64,000 nucleotides of DNA from Stomorhina lunata (GCA_933228675.1 OW121744.1:101224622-101288621), one strand, 5' to 3'. Counted from the stretch's first letter, positions 33,846 to 45,773 are shown. The notes: a model not told the origin generated them from the letters alone. Numbers and translations: made by a program.

Positions 33846-34270
33846 GGATGTTGTATTGTGATTTTGGTTTATATAAGCAGTATTTGTTTTAAATTTCATG
33901 AAAAATTATTGATATTTGGGGCAAAAATATAAATTCCGGGAAGTGGGACCTATGGAAAGTACCATAAGCAATGGACCGATTTTGACGAATTTCAATAGCC
34001 ATGTTCCCATTATCAAAAAATGATCTGTGTCAAATTTCATCACATTATCTTTAGAGTTGCGACCTGTACTTTGACTACATGGTTTACATGGGAGTCTAGT
34101 CAGCTATCCAGACGGACGGACGGACTGACATCTCTAAATCGACTCAGAAAGTGATTCTAAGCTTATTGGTATACTAAAAGGTGGGTCTAAGACAAATATT
34201 TTTATGCGTTACATACATCAGCACAAACTTATAATACCCTTTCAACCTACGGTGGTAAAGGGTTTAAAAT
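33846..34270 (-). mobile_element. HINE 5'-end fragment, inverted
   Basis: Matches the right half of the HINE at 38649-39454 (TTTCATGAAAAATTATTGATATTTG, then AGTGGGACCTA, then AGACGGACGGACGGAC). It ends with the inverted 5' hairpin near 34240-34268. Confidence 0.55.
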
Positions 34271-36359
34271 AGGTGATATAGACTCCCTTGTGCCAACAAA
34301 TTTAAATTTTTTTACTCAAATTTAAGCACATAAAAAATGTTGAGAATTGCAGTTTGATAGAATCGTTTGACGGTTAGAATGTTCCAAGTGGTATGAGAGA
34401 TGAATTATTAATCACATATTAACTCCAGATGCTTCAAATGCAATTAACATATTGAAATTTAAATAAAATCCTATAAAAAACGCGTCGGATTAGGTGTACT
34501 ATAGACTACTTTTGCTTCTTGATTCCTTATTTTTTGTCGAAATTTCATCACAGACATCTCTTTTGAAAGTTTATGACAGTATCTATTTTTGCGTTTCTAA
34601 AAATGTTGCAACAAATTGCCGCAAGGTGGCAGTATTGCCATGTTTTTTACAATTGTATCAAATACATTTTATTTGAAATTTTTTCGATGTTGGTATATTC
34701 AGAAAAAATTTGACCAAATACTCCTGAACAAAGTTGCAGAACATTGTCGAACCATATTTTTTAGTTTTTATTATTAAAAATGCGATTTCCGTATGTAACC
34801 TAAAAGTAGCGCCATCTTTTTACAGAAATCACAAACAAAGAAGTCGTATAACAAACATTATTTTTATAACCTCAGAGATTTATTTTCCACAACAAAAAAG
34901 TTATTTTTAGCAAGAAGACGTTTTTGAGATATTGCTAATTATAAAATTTGAGGTAAAAATATACATATAAGGGAGTCTTTATGACCTATTTTTGGTATTT
35001 AGTCACGTTCAGATTATATTGGTGTGTTCACAAATGCTGTTAACCATTACTGTGGCTACAAATTTCCAAAATATAGTGTAGGAATAATCAGGATTTCCAA
35101 GAAGTTATGATCAAAAAATTAAAAACAAACAAAATTTTCTTTAACTTTATAAAAAAAGTTTAAGATAAAATACATTGTTATCATAAAATTTTAGCAAGAA
35201 AATTCGCCACACTCTTGGCTACATTTTTGCCGAACATAGTTAGGCAATATTTTAAAGAGATGATTAGCTATTTGGTAAAAACTGATGACATCTTTGTTAG
35301 GCATCATGCTAATATTGGGAAAATTTGGAGGTCCATAAAAACAAAATGGTCACTAACTTGGACCAACTGAGTATAGGGTTTTACTACAATTTGATAGTAG
35401 AACAGGACCCATATAGTCACGACCTTGCACTTTTCAAAAGCTGTTCATTTGTTGTATAGTGTTATATATCTTCAAACAACATTTGATTTAATGTATAATG
35501 GATCAGACAAGGAGATTAACCACATGTATAACATTGAGATTTAATTTGTAAGATATTTTTTAATTTATTAACAATTTATAGCATTTATTGTAACTAGTTA
35601 CACGTTATCGAGATACAAACAAAAAAACTTGTACTATATAAAATGTGTGGTTTGGATTAACTTCGCGCAGTTAGAGTCACAATTTTCTCGAAGCACTTAA
35701 CAACCAAACAAATGGGTGTGTGTGTGTGTAATTGTGGATATAACAAGTATCTAAAGTTGGACTAACTCAAAGATATATTAACTATTTACGGAGGTTTTAT
35801 ATTTATTTTTCAGGTTCGTTAATCGCAAACTTTACTCAGTTTTTGGTGTCACTGACCGTTAAGTGTCATAAAAGTTAGTTATTGTATGATTTGTTTGTTT
35901 AGTTGTTAGTTGGAACGTATTTCAGTCTCTTTTTTGTTTATAATTTTTTTTCTTGTTTTACATTATAGTATATTTTATTTATCTTGATGCCATAAATTAT
36001 AAAAATCTCAGACATGTATGTCTTTATATTTCATTTCAATCGTGTGATTCGCTTAAGTACTTAGTCGTTGATGGAGTTGTATTCGACTAATATTGCATAA
36101 GTTTTTAGTTTTATTACTTTTCCTATTTTCTTTTGTTTTTCAGTTATTCGATTTTTTTGGTTTTTGTATTATTTTGGTTTTTTGAGTTTTTGGCAATGTT
36201 AAGGCCATTAAGACAAATATTTGAAAGTCATGGTCTTATGACTTTTTTTTTAAATTTTACACTTTTCCAGCTTCAACTAAAAACAACTTTAGGGTACATA
36301 AAATTGTTTTTTTTTTCTCAATTTGAGGAATTTTTTTGGAGTTTATTTCTTTTTACATA
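34271..36359. other. AT-rich intergenic DNA
   Basis: No gene or complete element recognised over about 2.1 kb. A TATA-like site is listed separately. A motif AAGGTGGCAGTATTGCCATG near 34622 is palindrome-like but isolated. Confidence 0.4.
35634..35675 (+). promoter_or_regulatory. Possible core promoter (TATA plus initiator-like)
   Basis: TATATAAAA is followed about 25-30 bp later by CGCAGTTAG, initiator-like. A polypyrimidine/AG acceptor-like TTTATTTTTCAGG follows at about 35802-35815. No open frame of note lies downstream, so this could equally be chance or part of a decayed retroelement. Confidence 0.15.
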
Positions 36360-37664
36360 ATGGGTGTTTTTTTTTTAAGGTATAGAATTTCGAATTGAAA
36401 TAAAACACAAGAAAATCGTTTTAATGTCCATCAATTTGGCTTTATTGGAAGGATAATTTTATGCCATTAATGTTTAAATATGATTTCGGGCATGTGGCCG
36501 CCGCGGCTGGCTCGAATAAAGCCAATTCTACAGGTCCAATTTTCAACTACTTTTTCGATCATATGGGGCCGTATGTTGGCAATAACGCCACGAATGTTGG
36601 TTTCCAAGTCCCCTAACGTTTCTGGTTTGTTGGCGTAGACGAGCGACTTCACATATCCCCAAAGAAAATAATCTAGTGGTGTCAAATCGCACGATCTCGG
36701 TGGCCAATTGACAGGTCCATTCCGCGAAATTATGCGCTCATCGAATGTTTCCTTAAATAAATCAATTGTGACGTGCGCTGTGTGGCATGTAGCGCCGTCT
36801 TGTTGGAACCACAACTCATCCACATTCATGCCATCTAATTGGGGAACAAAATAGTCGGTTATCATGGCTCTATACCGGTCTCCATTTATGGTAACTGACT
36901 CTCCAGCATTATTTCGGAAGAAGTATGGCCCAATGACTCCACCAGTCCATAGAGCACACCAAACAGTCAGTTTTTGTGGATGTAATGGCGTCTCAATGGT
37001 CTCATGTGGATTCTCTTCACTCCAAATGCGGCAATTTTGCTTGTTGACGTAGCCATTCAACCAAAAATGAGCCTCATCACTGAACAAAATTTTGCGATGA
37101 AAATCAGCATCGAGATCAATCTCATTTTCGGCCCATACACCAAAATCACGACGCATTGCATGGTCTCGCGGCTTTAATTCTTGCACAAGCTGGATCTTGT
37201 AAGGTCGCAAGACAAGATCTTTGCGCAAAATCTTCCATAAAGTTGATGGACAAAACTCCAATTGCTGTGCACGGTGGCGAATCGATTCATTCGGGTCCTC
37301 TTCAACACTTTGCTCTACAGCGGCAATTGTTTCTTCGGTGCGCACTGTTCGATTTCGCTGCGGATGCGTATTATCACATAGAGTAAACGTAGTGCGAAAA
37401 CGATCCATGGTTAACCGAATTAATTGCTCTGATGGACGATTATGTCGACCATAAAATGGACGGAGCTTGCGGTAAACTTCGCGAACTGAACCATTATTTT
37501 CGAAATAAATTTGCACGATTTGCAAGCGTTGTTCTTTTGTCAACCTGTTCATGATGAAATGGCAAACCAAACTAAATATTAATCACTTGACAGCTGACAA
37601 AATGACCGCCAGTTAAAAAAGTGATGCCAACTTAAAGTTCTATACCTCAATAAAAAACACCCGA
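36360..37664 (-). mobile_element. Rosa-type mariner element (DD41D), copy 1, apparently complete
   Basis: TA duplications at 36358-36359 and 37665-37666 flank a 1305-bp element. Imperfect terminal repeats read GGGTGTTTTTTATTGAGG at one end and GGGTGTTTTTTTTTTAAGG at the other, each followed by TATAGAA. The transposase on the minus strand is uninterrupted. A second copy at 40819-42112 is broken. Confidence 0.88.
36467..37552 (-). CDS. DD41D (rosa-type) mariner transposase, intact
   Basis: 361 residues from MNRLTKEQRL to IIFKH. Two N-terminal helix-turn-helix regions (about residues 1-60 and 85-125) should bind the terminal repeats. The catalytic residues are D159 (FSDEAHF), D252 (FQQDGATCH) and D294 (LTPLDYFLW). 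Exactly 41 residues separate the last two, the spacing reported for the rosa family of IS630/Tc1/mariner elements. The start is the ATG at 37552, since upstream in-frame codons lack another ATG. Start, stop and length suit a functional enzyme, and no frameshift or stop is seen. Whether it is expressed is unknown. Confidence 0.9.
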   Translation of the reverse strand: MNRLTKEQRLQIVQIYFENNGSVREVYRKLRPFYGRHNRPSEQLIRLTMDRFRTTFTLCDNTHPQRNRTVRTEETIAAVEQSVEEDPNESIRHRAQQLEFCPSTLWKILRKDLVLRPYKIQLVQELKPRDHAMRRDFGVWAENEIDLDADFHRKILFSDEAHFWLNGYVNKQNCRIWSEENPHETIETPLHPQKLTVWCALWTGGVIGPYFFRNNAGESVTINGDRYRAMITDYFVPQLDGMNVDELWFQQDGATCHTAHVTIDLFKETFDERIISRNGPVNWPPRSCDLTPLDYFLWGYVKSLVYANKPETLGDLETNIRGVIANIRPHMIEKVVENWTCRIGFIRASRGGHMPEIIFKH

Positions 37665-38149
37665 TACATATATTTTTCAAATAGTGAAAGACTTAACTTA
37701 ATTTTAATATACTTTATAGTTTGTCATAATCAAAAGCATATTAAGGTTAATGACTAAATACCACATTTACGACAATTACTTATATCTTAAAACTGGGGAA
37801 CAATTACCATAATCTCTCATATCATTTAACTCCCTTCACTTCCATTTTTAATTATCTAAAAGTTTTACTTTCATTACATTAATTGCAATGTAAGATTTTG
37901 AGTTGAATTTTAGTAACGTTTTAAAATTTAATTAACTAATGACATAATATTACATTTATTCTGCTCTAATTAGGTTTAATTCCATAAAATTCTATTTAAC
38001 TATTTTTAAATCAAAAAATGTGTGATTCCTATTACAACTGACTGAGATAATTAACACTATAAACCAAATTAATTACGAGAAATAAACTGAACTGTTTAAA
38101 AAATAAATTGGATGAGAATCTATTACTAAAAAGGTTATTTCTATTGAAG
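37665..38149. other. AT-rich intergenic DNA
   Basis: Nothing recognisable. Confidence 0.4.
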
Positions 38150-39762
38150 CTTGTTATACCCTTCATCACCATAGGTGGAAAGGGTATTATAAGTTTGTGC
38201 TGATGTATATAACGCACAGAAACATTGGTCTTAGACCAACCTTTTAGTATACCAATAGGCTCTGAGTTGATTCTGAGTCGATTTAGCGATGTCCGTCCGT
38301 CCGTCCGTCCGTCTGGCTGGTTGGACCCCAATGTAAACCTTGTAATCAAACTACAGTTCGCAATTCTGAAAATAATTTGATGAAACTTGGTACAGATCAT
38401 TTTTTTGATAGTGGGACCATAGCTATTGAAATTCGTCAAAATCGGTCCATTACTTATTGTACCTCACATAGGTCCCACTTTCCGGAATCGTTATATTGGC
38501 CACAACTATCAATATTTCTTCATGAAATTTAAATCAAATACTGCTTATGTCAACGAAAATCACTGTACCAAATTTCGTTGAAATCGGTCCACATTTGACC
38601 ATAGCTCCCATACAAACTCTTCTTTAAAAACGCACTAAATGAGACAAAACAAGTAAGAAAGCGCTATAGTCGGTCAAGCCCGACCATACGATACTCTTCA
38701 CCACTAAGGTCAAAGGTGTTATTTTTCCTGTATAAAGACAAATATTTGCTAAATTTTGCCATCATACAAACATTTTCTCAAAACGTATACATTCAACCTG
38801 TTTCCGTCATTTGGACTTATATGAGAGCCAGGGTCAAATGTGGACCGATTATCTCGAAATTTGGCAAATTGATTACAGTTGTTACAAAAATTATGTATGC
38901 AAAAAATAAACTCAAAATTTTCATTATCTTTAGATTTACAAGCGTTTTAGTGATTTTTTGTCTTATTTAGTGCGTTTTTGATGAAGAGTTTGTATGGGAG
39001 CTATGGTCAAATGTGGACCGATTTCAACGAAATTTGGTACAGTGATTTAAGTTTATAGAAGCAGTATGTGTTTTAAATTTCATGAAAAAATATTGATATT
39101 TGTGGCCAATATAGCAATTCCGGGAAGTGGGACCTACGGGAGGTACCATAAATAATGGACCGATTTTGACCAATTTTAATAGCCATGGTCCCTTTATCAA
39201 AAAAAATTATCTGTGCCAAATTTCATCAAATTATCTTTAGAATTGCGACCTGTAGTTTGATTACAAGGTTTACATGGGGGTCGAGCCAGCCAGCCAGACG
39301 GACGGACGGACGGACATCGCTAAATCGACTCAGAAAGTGATTCTAAGTCTATTGGTATACTAAAAGGTGGGTCTAAGACAAATATTTATATGCGTTACAA
39401 ACATCAGCACAAACTTATAATACCCTTTCCACCTATGGTGGTGAAGGGTATAAAAATCACTAAAACGCTCGTAAATCTAAAGATATTGAAAATTTTGAGT
39501 TTATTTTTTGCATACATAATTTTTGTAACAAGTGTAATCAATTTGTCAAATTTTGAGATAGTCGGTCCACATTTGACCCTGGCTCTCATATAAGTCCAAA
39601 TGACGGAAACAGCTTAAATATGTAAGTTTTGAGAAAATGTTTGTATGATGGTAAAATTTAGCAAATATTTGTCTTTATACAGGAAAAATAACACCTTTGA
39701 CCTTAGTGGTGAAGGGTATCGTATGGTCGGACTTGACCGACTATAGCGCTTTCTTACTTGTT
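38150..39762 (+). mobile_element. HINE copy interrupted by another HINE (outer element)
   Basis: Two pieces of one plus-oriented HINE. The piece at 38150-38648 starts with the 5' hairpin (TATACCCTTCATCACC with GGAAAGGGTATTATA) and contains GTCCGTCCGTCCGTCCG. The piece at 39455-39762 ends with the hairpin GTCGGACTTGACCGAC and CTTACTTGTT. The uninterrupted copy at 61285-61968 shows that the two pieces are normally contiguous. Confidence 0.7.
38649..39454 (-). mobile_element. HINE copy (inner element, inverted)
   Basis: Runs from AACAAGTAAGAAAGCGC with the hairpin GTCGGTCAAGCCCGAC to TGGTGGTGAAGGGTATA. It is a nearly full-length inverted copy of the family, about 806 bp, lying inside the opposite-strand copy. 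Confidence 0.7.
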
Positions 39763-40818
39763 AATGTAAAATAAGTAGGCAAAGTTATAGTCGGTCAAGT
39801 CCGCCTACATCATACCCTTCACTACTAAGGTCAGATATGGACCAACAATTAAACAAGTTTCCTTAAGTCTTAGAGACATAAATACATACATGTACTATGT
39901 GCTTTGTTTTTAAAATTTCGAGATTTATATCATTTCCGGCTAAGGGCCTTATATGGGTGCTAGGGTTAAATCTGGTTATTGGTTCATATTTATGAAATAT
40001 TTATCTCTCCAAAATTTAAGTAAACAAATGCATTTATCTTCTAAATATGACGACTAAATCTTCTAAATTTAGTCGTCATATCTATTACAAATTTTATTCA
40101 ATTTATCAGCATTAATGTGTTTCCCGGATCGGGGTTATATGGGAGCTCTTACTAAATGTGAACTGATTTCGTCCATTTTCAATACACAAATTTTTCAAGA
40201 TATCAAAATACTTTTGTAACATTTTGTCTCTCTAGCTCTTTTCGTTAAGGCGCTATCGCGCTTTTATCTGACGGTAAGACGGATATAAACGCCCTTTTCT
40301 TTTTATATTTTTGTGTTTCCGTAAGTTTTTTATATGGGAGCTATTGTCGAATGTTGACCGATTGTGACAAAATTTTGCACACTTTATGGCATTGATATAA
40401 GACTTTCTTGTGCTTAATTAAGTTGTTAGGCTGCTTCCGTAAGATTTTTGTATGGGAGCTATGGCTAAATTTGAACCGATATTGATGAAATTTTATATGC
40501 TAATTATGTAAAACTTTTATGTATAAATTTTTATCATCATAGCTATTATAGTTTGATATTTATTGGCAAATAATCGATTAGCCTAGGCGAGGTTATACGG
40601 GAGCTGTGGTCAAATGTTAACTGAATTTGCCCAATTTCAATACCAAAATTTTCAGAGCTGAAAAATTTGTTTACTAAGTTTCAGTGAGCTAGCTCCTATC
40701 GTTTAGGTATTATCGACAGAAAAACTGACATCGGACGGACAAGGATTCAGAATATATATCGCTTTTGGTTTTTGAGTCAATATTAAGGAATGACAATCTG
40801 AATATACCCCCCATTCTA

Positions 40819-42112
40819 ATGGGTGTTTTTTTTTAGAGGTATAGAACTTCGAATTGAAATAAAACACAAGAAAATCGTTTTAATGTCCATCAATTTGGCT
40901 TTATGGGAAGGATCATTTTATGCCATTAATGTTTAAATATGATTTCGGGCATGTGTCAGCCGCGGCTGGCTCGAATAAAGCCAATTCTACAGGTCCAATT
41001 TTCAACTACTTTTTCGATCATATGGGGCCGTATGTTGGCAATAACGCCACGAATGTTGGCTTCCAAGTCCCCTAACGTTTCTGGTTTGTTGGCGTAGACG
41101 AGCGACTTCACATATCCCCAAAGAAAATAATCCAGTGGTGTCAAATCGCACGATCTTGGTGGTCCATTCCGCGAAATTATGCGCTCATCGAATGTTTCCT
41201 TCAATAAATCAATTGTGACGTGCGCTGTGTGGCATGTAGCGCCGTCTTGTTGGAACCACAACTCATACACATTCATGCCATCCAATTGGGGAACAAAATA
41301 GTCGGTTATCATGGCTCTATACCGGTCTCCATTTATGGTAACTGATTCTCCAGCATTATTTCGGAAGAAGTATGGCCCAATAAAGCACACCAGCCCATAA
41401 AGAACACCAAACAGTCAGTTTTTGTGGATGTTATGGCGTCTCAAGGGTCTCATGTGGATTCTTTTCACTCCAAATGCGGCAATTTTGCTTGTTGACGTAG
41501 CCATTCAACCAAAAATGAGCCTCATCACTGAACAAAATTTTGCGATGAAAATCAGCATCGAGATTAAACTCATTTTCGGCCCATACACCAAAATCACGAC
41601 GCATTGCATGGTCTCGCGGCTTTAATTCTTGTACAAGCTGGATCTTGTAAGGTCGCAAGCCAAGATCTTTGCGCAAAATCTTCCATAAAGTTGATGGACA
41701 AAGCTCCAATTGCTGTGCACGGTGGCGAATCGATTCATTCGGGTCCTCTTCAACACTTTGCTTTACAGCGGCAATTGTTTCTTCGGTGCGCACTGTTCGA
41801 CGTCGCTGCGGATGCGTATTATCACATAGAGTAAACGTAGTGTGAAAACGATCCATGGTTAACCGAATTAATTGCTCTGATGGACGATTATGTCGACCAT
41901 AAAATGGACGGAGCTTGCGGTAAACTTCGCGAACTGAACCATTATTTTCGAAATAAATTTGCACGATTTGCAAGCGTTGTTCTTTTGTCAACCTGTTCAT
42001 GATGAAATGGCAAACCAAACTAAATATTAATCACTTGACAGCTGACAAAATGGCCGCCAGTTAAAAAAGTGATGCCAACTTAAAGTTCTATACCTCAATA
42101 AAAAACACCCGA
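40819..42112 (-). mobile_element. Rosa-type mariner, copy 2, defective
   Basis: TA duplications at 40817-40818 and 42113-42114. It is 1294 bp and closely similar to copy 1 throughout, including both ends. Its transposase is disabled. The host is a HINE whose ends on both sides are visible. Confidence 0.88.
40926..42000 (-). pseudogene. DD41D mariner transposase pseudogene (copy 2)
   Basis: Starts MNRLTKEQRL like copy 1. Differences that break it: a TAA replaces the leucine codon of TPLHPQ near 41430, a one-base frameshift occurs near 41385-41395 in the TGGVIG region, and a TGA interrupts RASRGGHMPE near 40957. A 12-bp deletion near 41160 removes four residues (VNWP) between the second and third catalytic aspartates, shortening that spacing from 41 to 37. 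High similarity elsewhere implies a fairly recent common origin with copy 1. Confidence 0.88.
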
Positions 42113-42262
42113 TATTTGATGGTGGGTATAAAAGTCATGGTTTGTTTAACTTAGGCGAAATAAGCACCGAGATTAAGTTTTGCATGTGGAAAACTTAGTC
42201 GACATTAAGAAAATAAAATAACATTTTTGAGCAGTGGTTGGAGCTGTTCTTTCATAGTAAAC

Positions 42263-42345
42263 CTGTGGCCAAATAGCCGCATTCGATATCGATCGAAAAC
42301 TCAGACTTTTAAGCAAATATTGTGTAACATACCTTTGATATCGAA
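42263..42345 (+). mobile_element. Harbinger-like MITE, left-end fragment
   Basis: CTG followed by a terminal repeat containing GCATTCGATATCGATCGAAA, and about 50 bp of interior (AACTCAGACTTTTAAGC) matching the copy at 50762. It then diverges. Confidence 0.55.
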
Positions 42346-42443
42346 ATAAATATATCCGTTTGTTTTTCAAAACATTTAGTTTAAATTAAATACTTTTACT
42401 ATAGAGTAATTCTACGATATTTTGTCCCACTCTATAATGTGAC

Positions 42444-43512
42444 CAGGGGGTCAATTCTGGTTCTATGAAACGATGAAATGAACAGTTTTTTCATGTTTTC
42501 ATATAAGTAGCGATTCTAATTTAGTAAACAAATGAAAACAAACGTCAAATCATTATCATATGAAAAAATCACTGAAACGAAACGAGATTTTTTCATCGTT
42601 TCATAACAATTGCGATTCTTGTTTTGTGAAACAGTGAAACCAACTGTCAAAATTTTTTCATATGAAAAGAATTTTTTCACTGAAAAATTTTAAGTGAAAA
42701 ATCAAAAATAAGACAAAATATTATTTAATTTACTTTTTGGAAGAAAATGTTGATATTGCTAACGATTAGTATGAAATATAATTATTAAAAAACTGGTCAC
42801 TAATCTATAAATGTATGACAGAAAAAAATTCTAGACGAAAAGTGGAACTGACGACGAGGCTTACCGCTTTAGGCGGTACTAATGGTAATAATTTAGGTAT
42901 ATATTTTTTTTTAAGAGAAGTAACACTCAGGCAAATACTGCCTATACAATTGTATAAAGAGTATATACGAATTGGGTTACCTTCTTTGGAAAGGGAATAG
43001 TAGAGAAGCAAAAGGTGGTGAAAAGAAGAGTAAGATATAGTTTTCTATTATTCAACGATGTAAGTGCTATTGTATATAGTCAAGCCCTTTGTTTAAGCTT
43101 TTTTATTTAATAGCCAATTTTATTTATTTTTCGTCGACGGCGTGTTATTGCTATAGGATTACCGCCGACGGAAGATGCTGTGGTAATTAATAATTTTAAT
43201 CGAAATTAATAATTACAAAAATTGAAATTGGTAATTAATAATTTTAATAAAAATTAATAATTACGCAAATTGATGTTGCCGAGACCAACATTATTTGTTT
43301 CCTGTTTTACGTCTGACATTTGCTTGGCAATTATCATAAAACAGTTGATAAAGTTTCATAGCAACGAATGGAATGAAACACTTTTTTCATAATACAAACG
43401 AGAATCAGAAAATAAGTGTTGGTGAAAAAGTATTATGAAAACTAGTTGTGAAAACTTAAATGAAAACTTTTTTTTCATTTCATCGTTTCATAGAACCAGA
43501 ATTGACCCCCAG
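42444..43512. mobile_element. Harbinger-like non-autonomous element with CAG target duplication
   Basis: The element is 42447-43509 (1063 bp), flanked by CAG at 42444-42446 and 43510-43512. Perfect 36-bp terminal inverted repeats begin GGGGTCAATTCTGGTTCTAT and end in ATGAAA motifs. Inside are further inverted TTTCATCGTTTCATAACAA and ATGAAAAAA motifs. No transposase is recognisable; short frames at 42805-43011 have no known domain. GGG-starting ends with CWG duplications suggest PIF/Harbinger, which is inference. Confidence 0.75.
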
Positions 43513-44407
43513 CTTAGATATTGCTAAGATTTTCGTCATATATACTACTCTTATCAGCGGAATACATGGCGTTATAGTTATATCTCTACCCTATATGTTT
43601 TATATCATACAGGCTCCCAACGTGGGACGGCTCGGGTATTTTTGTAAAAATTGGTTATGTTTACGACTCAATAACTCCTGAACGCGTTGTCAGATTTTAA
43701 AAGCTGATATTAACTATTTTTTTAGATAATGAAATAAAGTTTAACTTTTATCATATCTCAAGGACTTTTACCAAGAAAACTGTCCTTTATCCTTGAATTT
43801 CTTGAAAAACCTTCAATTTTCTTTATTTTTTACAGTTAACGCGCAACTAAGTTGACTATTTGCAGTAAAAATTACGCTATGGGTGAAACTCAATTATTTT
43901 GTGAGTTTATAATGAAAGTTTATAATGAAAAAAAAAAAAAAATATTTTGTCAAAAGTAGCAAACTACCGAGCACAAAAATGTTATGCACCAAAATATTCC
44001 CCGTTTTTGTTTAATTAAGATTTTTTGTCGCTTACGATCAATATTTTTACTGTCGCTTGCGATCATTTTAATCTAAGGGCTCGATATATAAATTTTTATT
44101 TTATTTACGGAGACAAAAGAAGAATGTATATTTTGAGTTTAAACGAAATCGAAGAGATTCAAATTATAAATCTCTATTTTTTTGAAGAAAATTTTAAGAA
44201 TTATTCTATATTCTTTTACTTTTGATAAATCAGTTACAATATAGTGAACCTAATATGTTATATATATTATTTAGATTATCCTACAAGTATGCTACACAAA
44301 TGTTTCTGAAATATTTTATATTTCAAACGATAATGATTAATGGAAAAAATAAACAGTCGACATATAAGATTATGGAATTAGTATTTTAGAATGTTGTTAG
44401 TATAATA
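43513..44407. other. AT-rich intergenic DNA
   Basis: No gene recognised. At 44024-44095 there is a short repeated motif (GTCGCTTACGAT and AATCTAAGGGCTCGATATAT) that recurs at 50550-50591. Confidence 0.4.
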
Positions 44408-44409
44408 TA

Positions 44410-45703
44410 AAGGGTGGGTTAATTGTAAGGGCCGATGTTGAATGTAAACCACACCTAAACGCCAAGTTTTTTCCGAATTTTATTTGACATTTCTCTATTT
44501 CAGACTTACTTAATTTGAACCATAGAAAGATACATAATTCAACAACGTGTTAAAGTTATCCAGACTTATTATGAAAATGGGCGTTCAAATCAAAATGCAT
44601 ATCGTGCACTTCGTGATTTTTTTGGTCAATTTGATCGTCCAAATGTGCGTACAATCGCAAAAATCGTGGAAAAATTCAAGCAAACCGGGTCTGTAGAAGA
44701 TGTGAGAACACCAGTGCATGCTCGTACTGCAGAAAATATTGCTGTTGTTCGCGATAGTATGGCTGAAGAGCCGTCCACCTCAACTCGTCGTCGTGCCCAA
44801 CAATTGCACCTCTCACGCTCGTCGTTGATGAAAATTATGCATAAAGACTTGCATTTACACGCTTACAAGGTGCAATTGGCTCAAGAACTAAAGCCTCTTG
44901 ACCATTCCAAACGTCGTGAATAGACAGAATGGTGGCAAGAAATGGCAATAGTGGATGATCAATTTTCGAAGAAAATCATCTTCAGTTATGAGGCACATTT
45001 TCACTTCAGTGGATTCGTCAATAAACAGAATTGCCGCGTTTGGGCGAATGAGAATCCAAGAGTGATTGTCGAAAAACCAATGCATTCACAAAGAGTGACT
45101 GTTTGGTGCGGTTTATGGGCTGGCGGCATCATCGGGCCGTATTTTTCCCAAAATGAGGGCGGTCAGGCAGTTACTGTGAATGGTGTTCGCTATTGTGAGA
45201 TGATAACGAACTTTTTATGGCCCGAATTGGAAGATATGGATGTGGACGATATGTGGTTTCAGCAGGACGGTGCCACTTGCCACACAGCTAACGAAACAAT
45301 GGCTCTTTTGAGCAACAAATTCAATGGCCGTGTTATCTCACGTAATGGCGATGTCAATTGGCCGACAAGATCATGTGATTTTACACCCTTGGACTATCTC
45401 CTTTGAGGGTAATTTGAAAGAAAAGGTGTTCGTCGATAAGCCAGCAACAATTCAAGAGCTAAAGGATGAGATAATTCGGCACATTAACGGCATAGAACCT
45501 CCATTATGCCTCAGGTTCATCGAAAATTTGGACCAACGGATGGAGGTGTATCGCCGTAGTCGCGGCGCCCATTTGGCCGATATTTTGTTTCATACATAAT
45601 TGAGTAATACCAATATATCATAATAAAATAAAATTACAATAATTTCCTAAATAGTTTGTGTTTTATTCAAAATCAACATCGGCCCTTGAAATTTAACCAC
45701 CCG

Positions 45704-45704
<1 letters not shown>
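44410..45704 (+). mobile_element. Second DD41D mariner family, copy A, defective
   Basis: TA at 44408-44409 and 45705-45706. Terminal repeats read GGGTGG(G)TTAATTGTAAGG and, at the other end, GGGTGGTTAAATTTCAAGG, each followed by GCCGATGTTGA. It is 1295 bp. The sequence differs clearly from the rosa-type copies at 36 and 41 kb, but the catalytic spacing is the same. Confidence 0.85.
44522..45599 (+). pseudogene. DD41D transposase pseudogene (second family, copy A)
   Basis: The start codon has become ATA (copy B keeps ATG). An in-frame TAG replaces tryptophan at 44921-44923. A one-base insertion with a TGA near 45403 breaks PLDYFLWGY. Domains remain in order: N-terminal helix-turn-helix, AEPSTSTRRRAQQL-like second DNA-binding region, first catalytic motif (FSYEAHF, with the aspartate mutated to Tyr), FQQDGATCH and CDFTPLDY. 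The spacing from the second to third aspartate is 41. Confidence 0.87.

Positions 45705-45706
<2 letters not shown>

Positions 45707-45773
<67 letters not shown>

Larger units (their letters stand above)
39764..42133 (-). mobile_element. HINE copy split by a DD41D mariner
   Basis: Inverted copy. Its 3' hairpin (GTCGGTCAAGTCCGCC) is near 39795 and its 5' end reads TTTGATGGTGGGTATAAAA at 42115-42133. The rosa-type element 40819-42112 is inserted at a TA in the loop of the 5' hairpin, between CCCCCCATTC and TTTGATGG. Confidence 0.65.

Noticed and set aside
35634..35675. Confident gene promoter
   Set aside because: TATA and initiator-like sequences are expected by chance in AT-rich DNA and no gene follows; kept only as a low-confidence feature.
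36864..37454. Antisense frames in the DD41D element
   Set aside because: They are shadows of the intact transposase.
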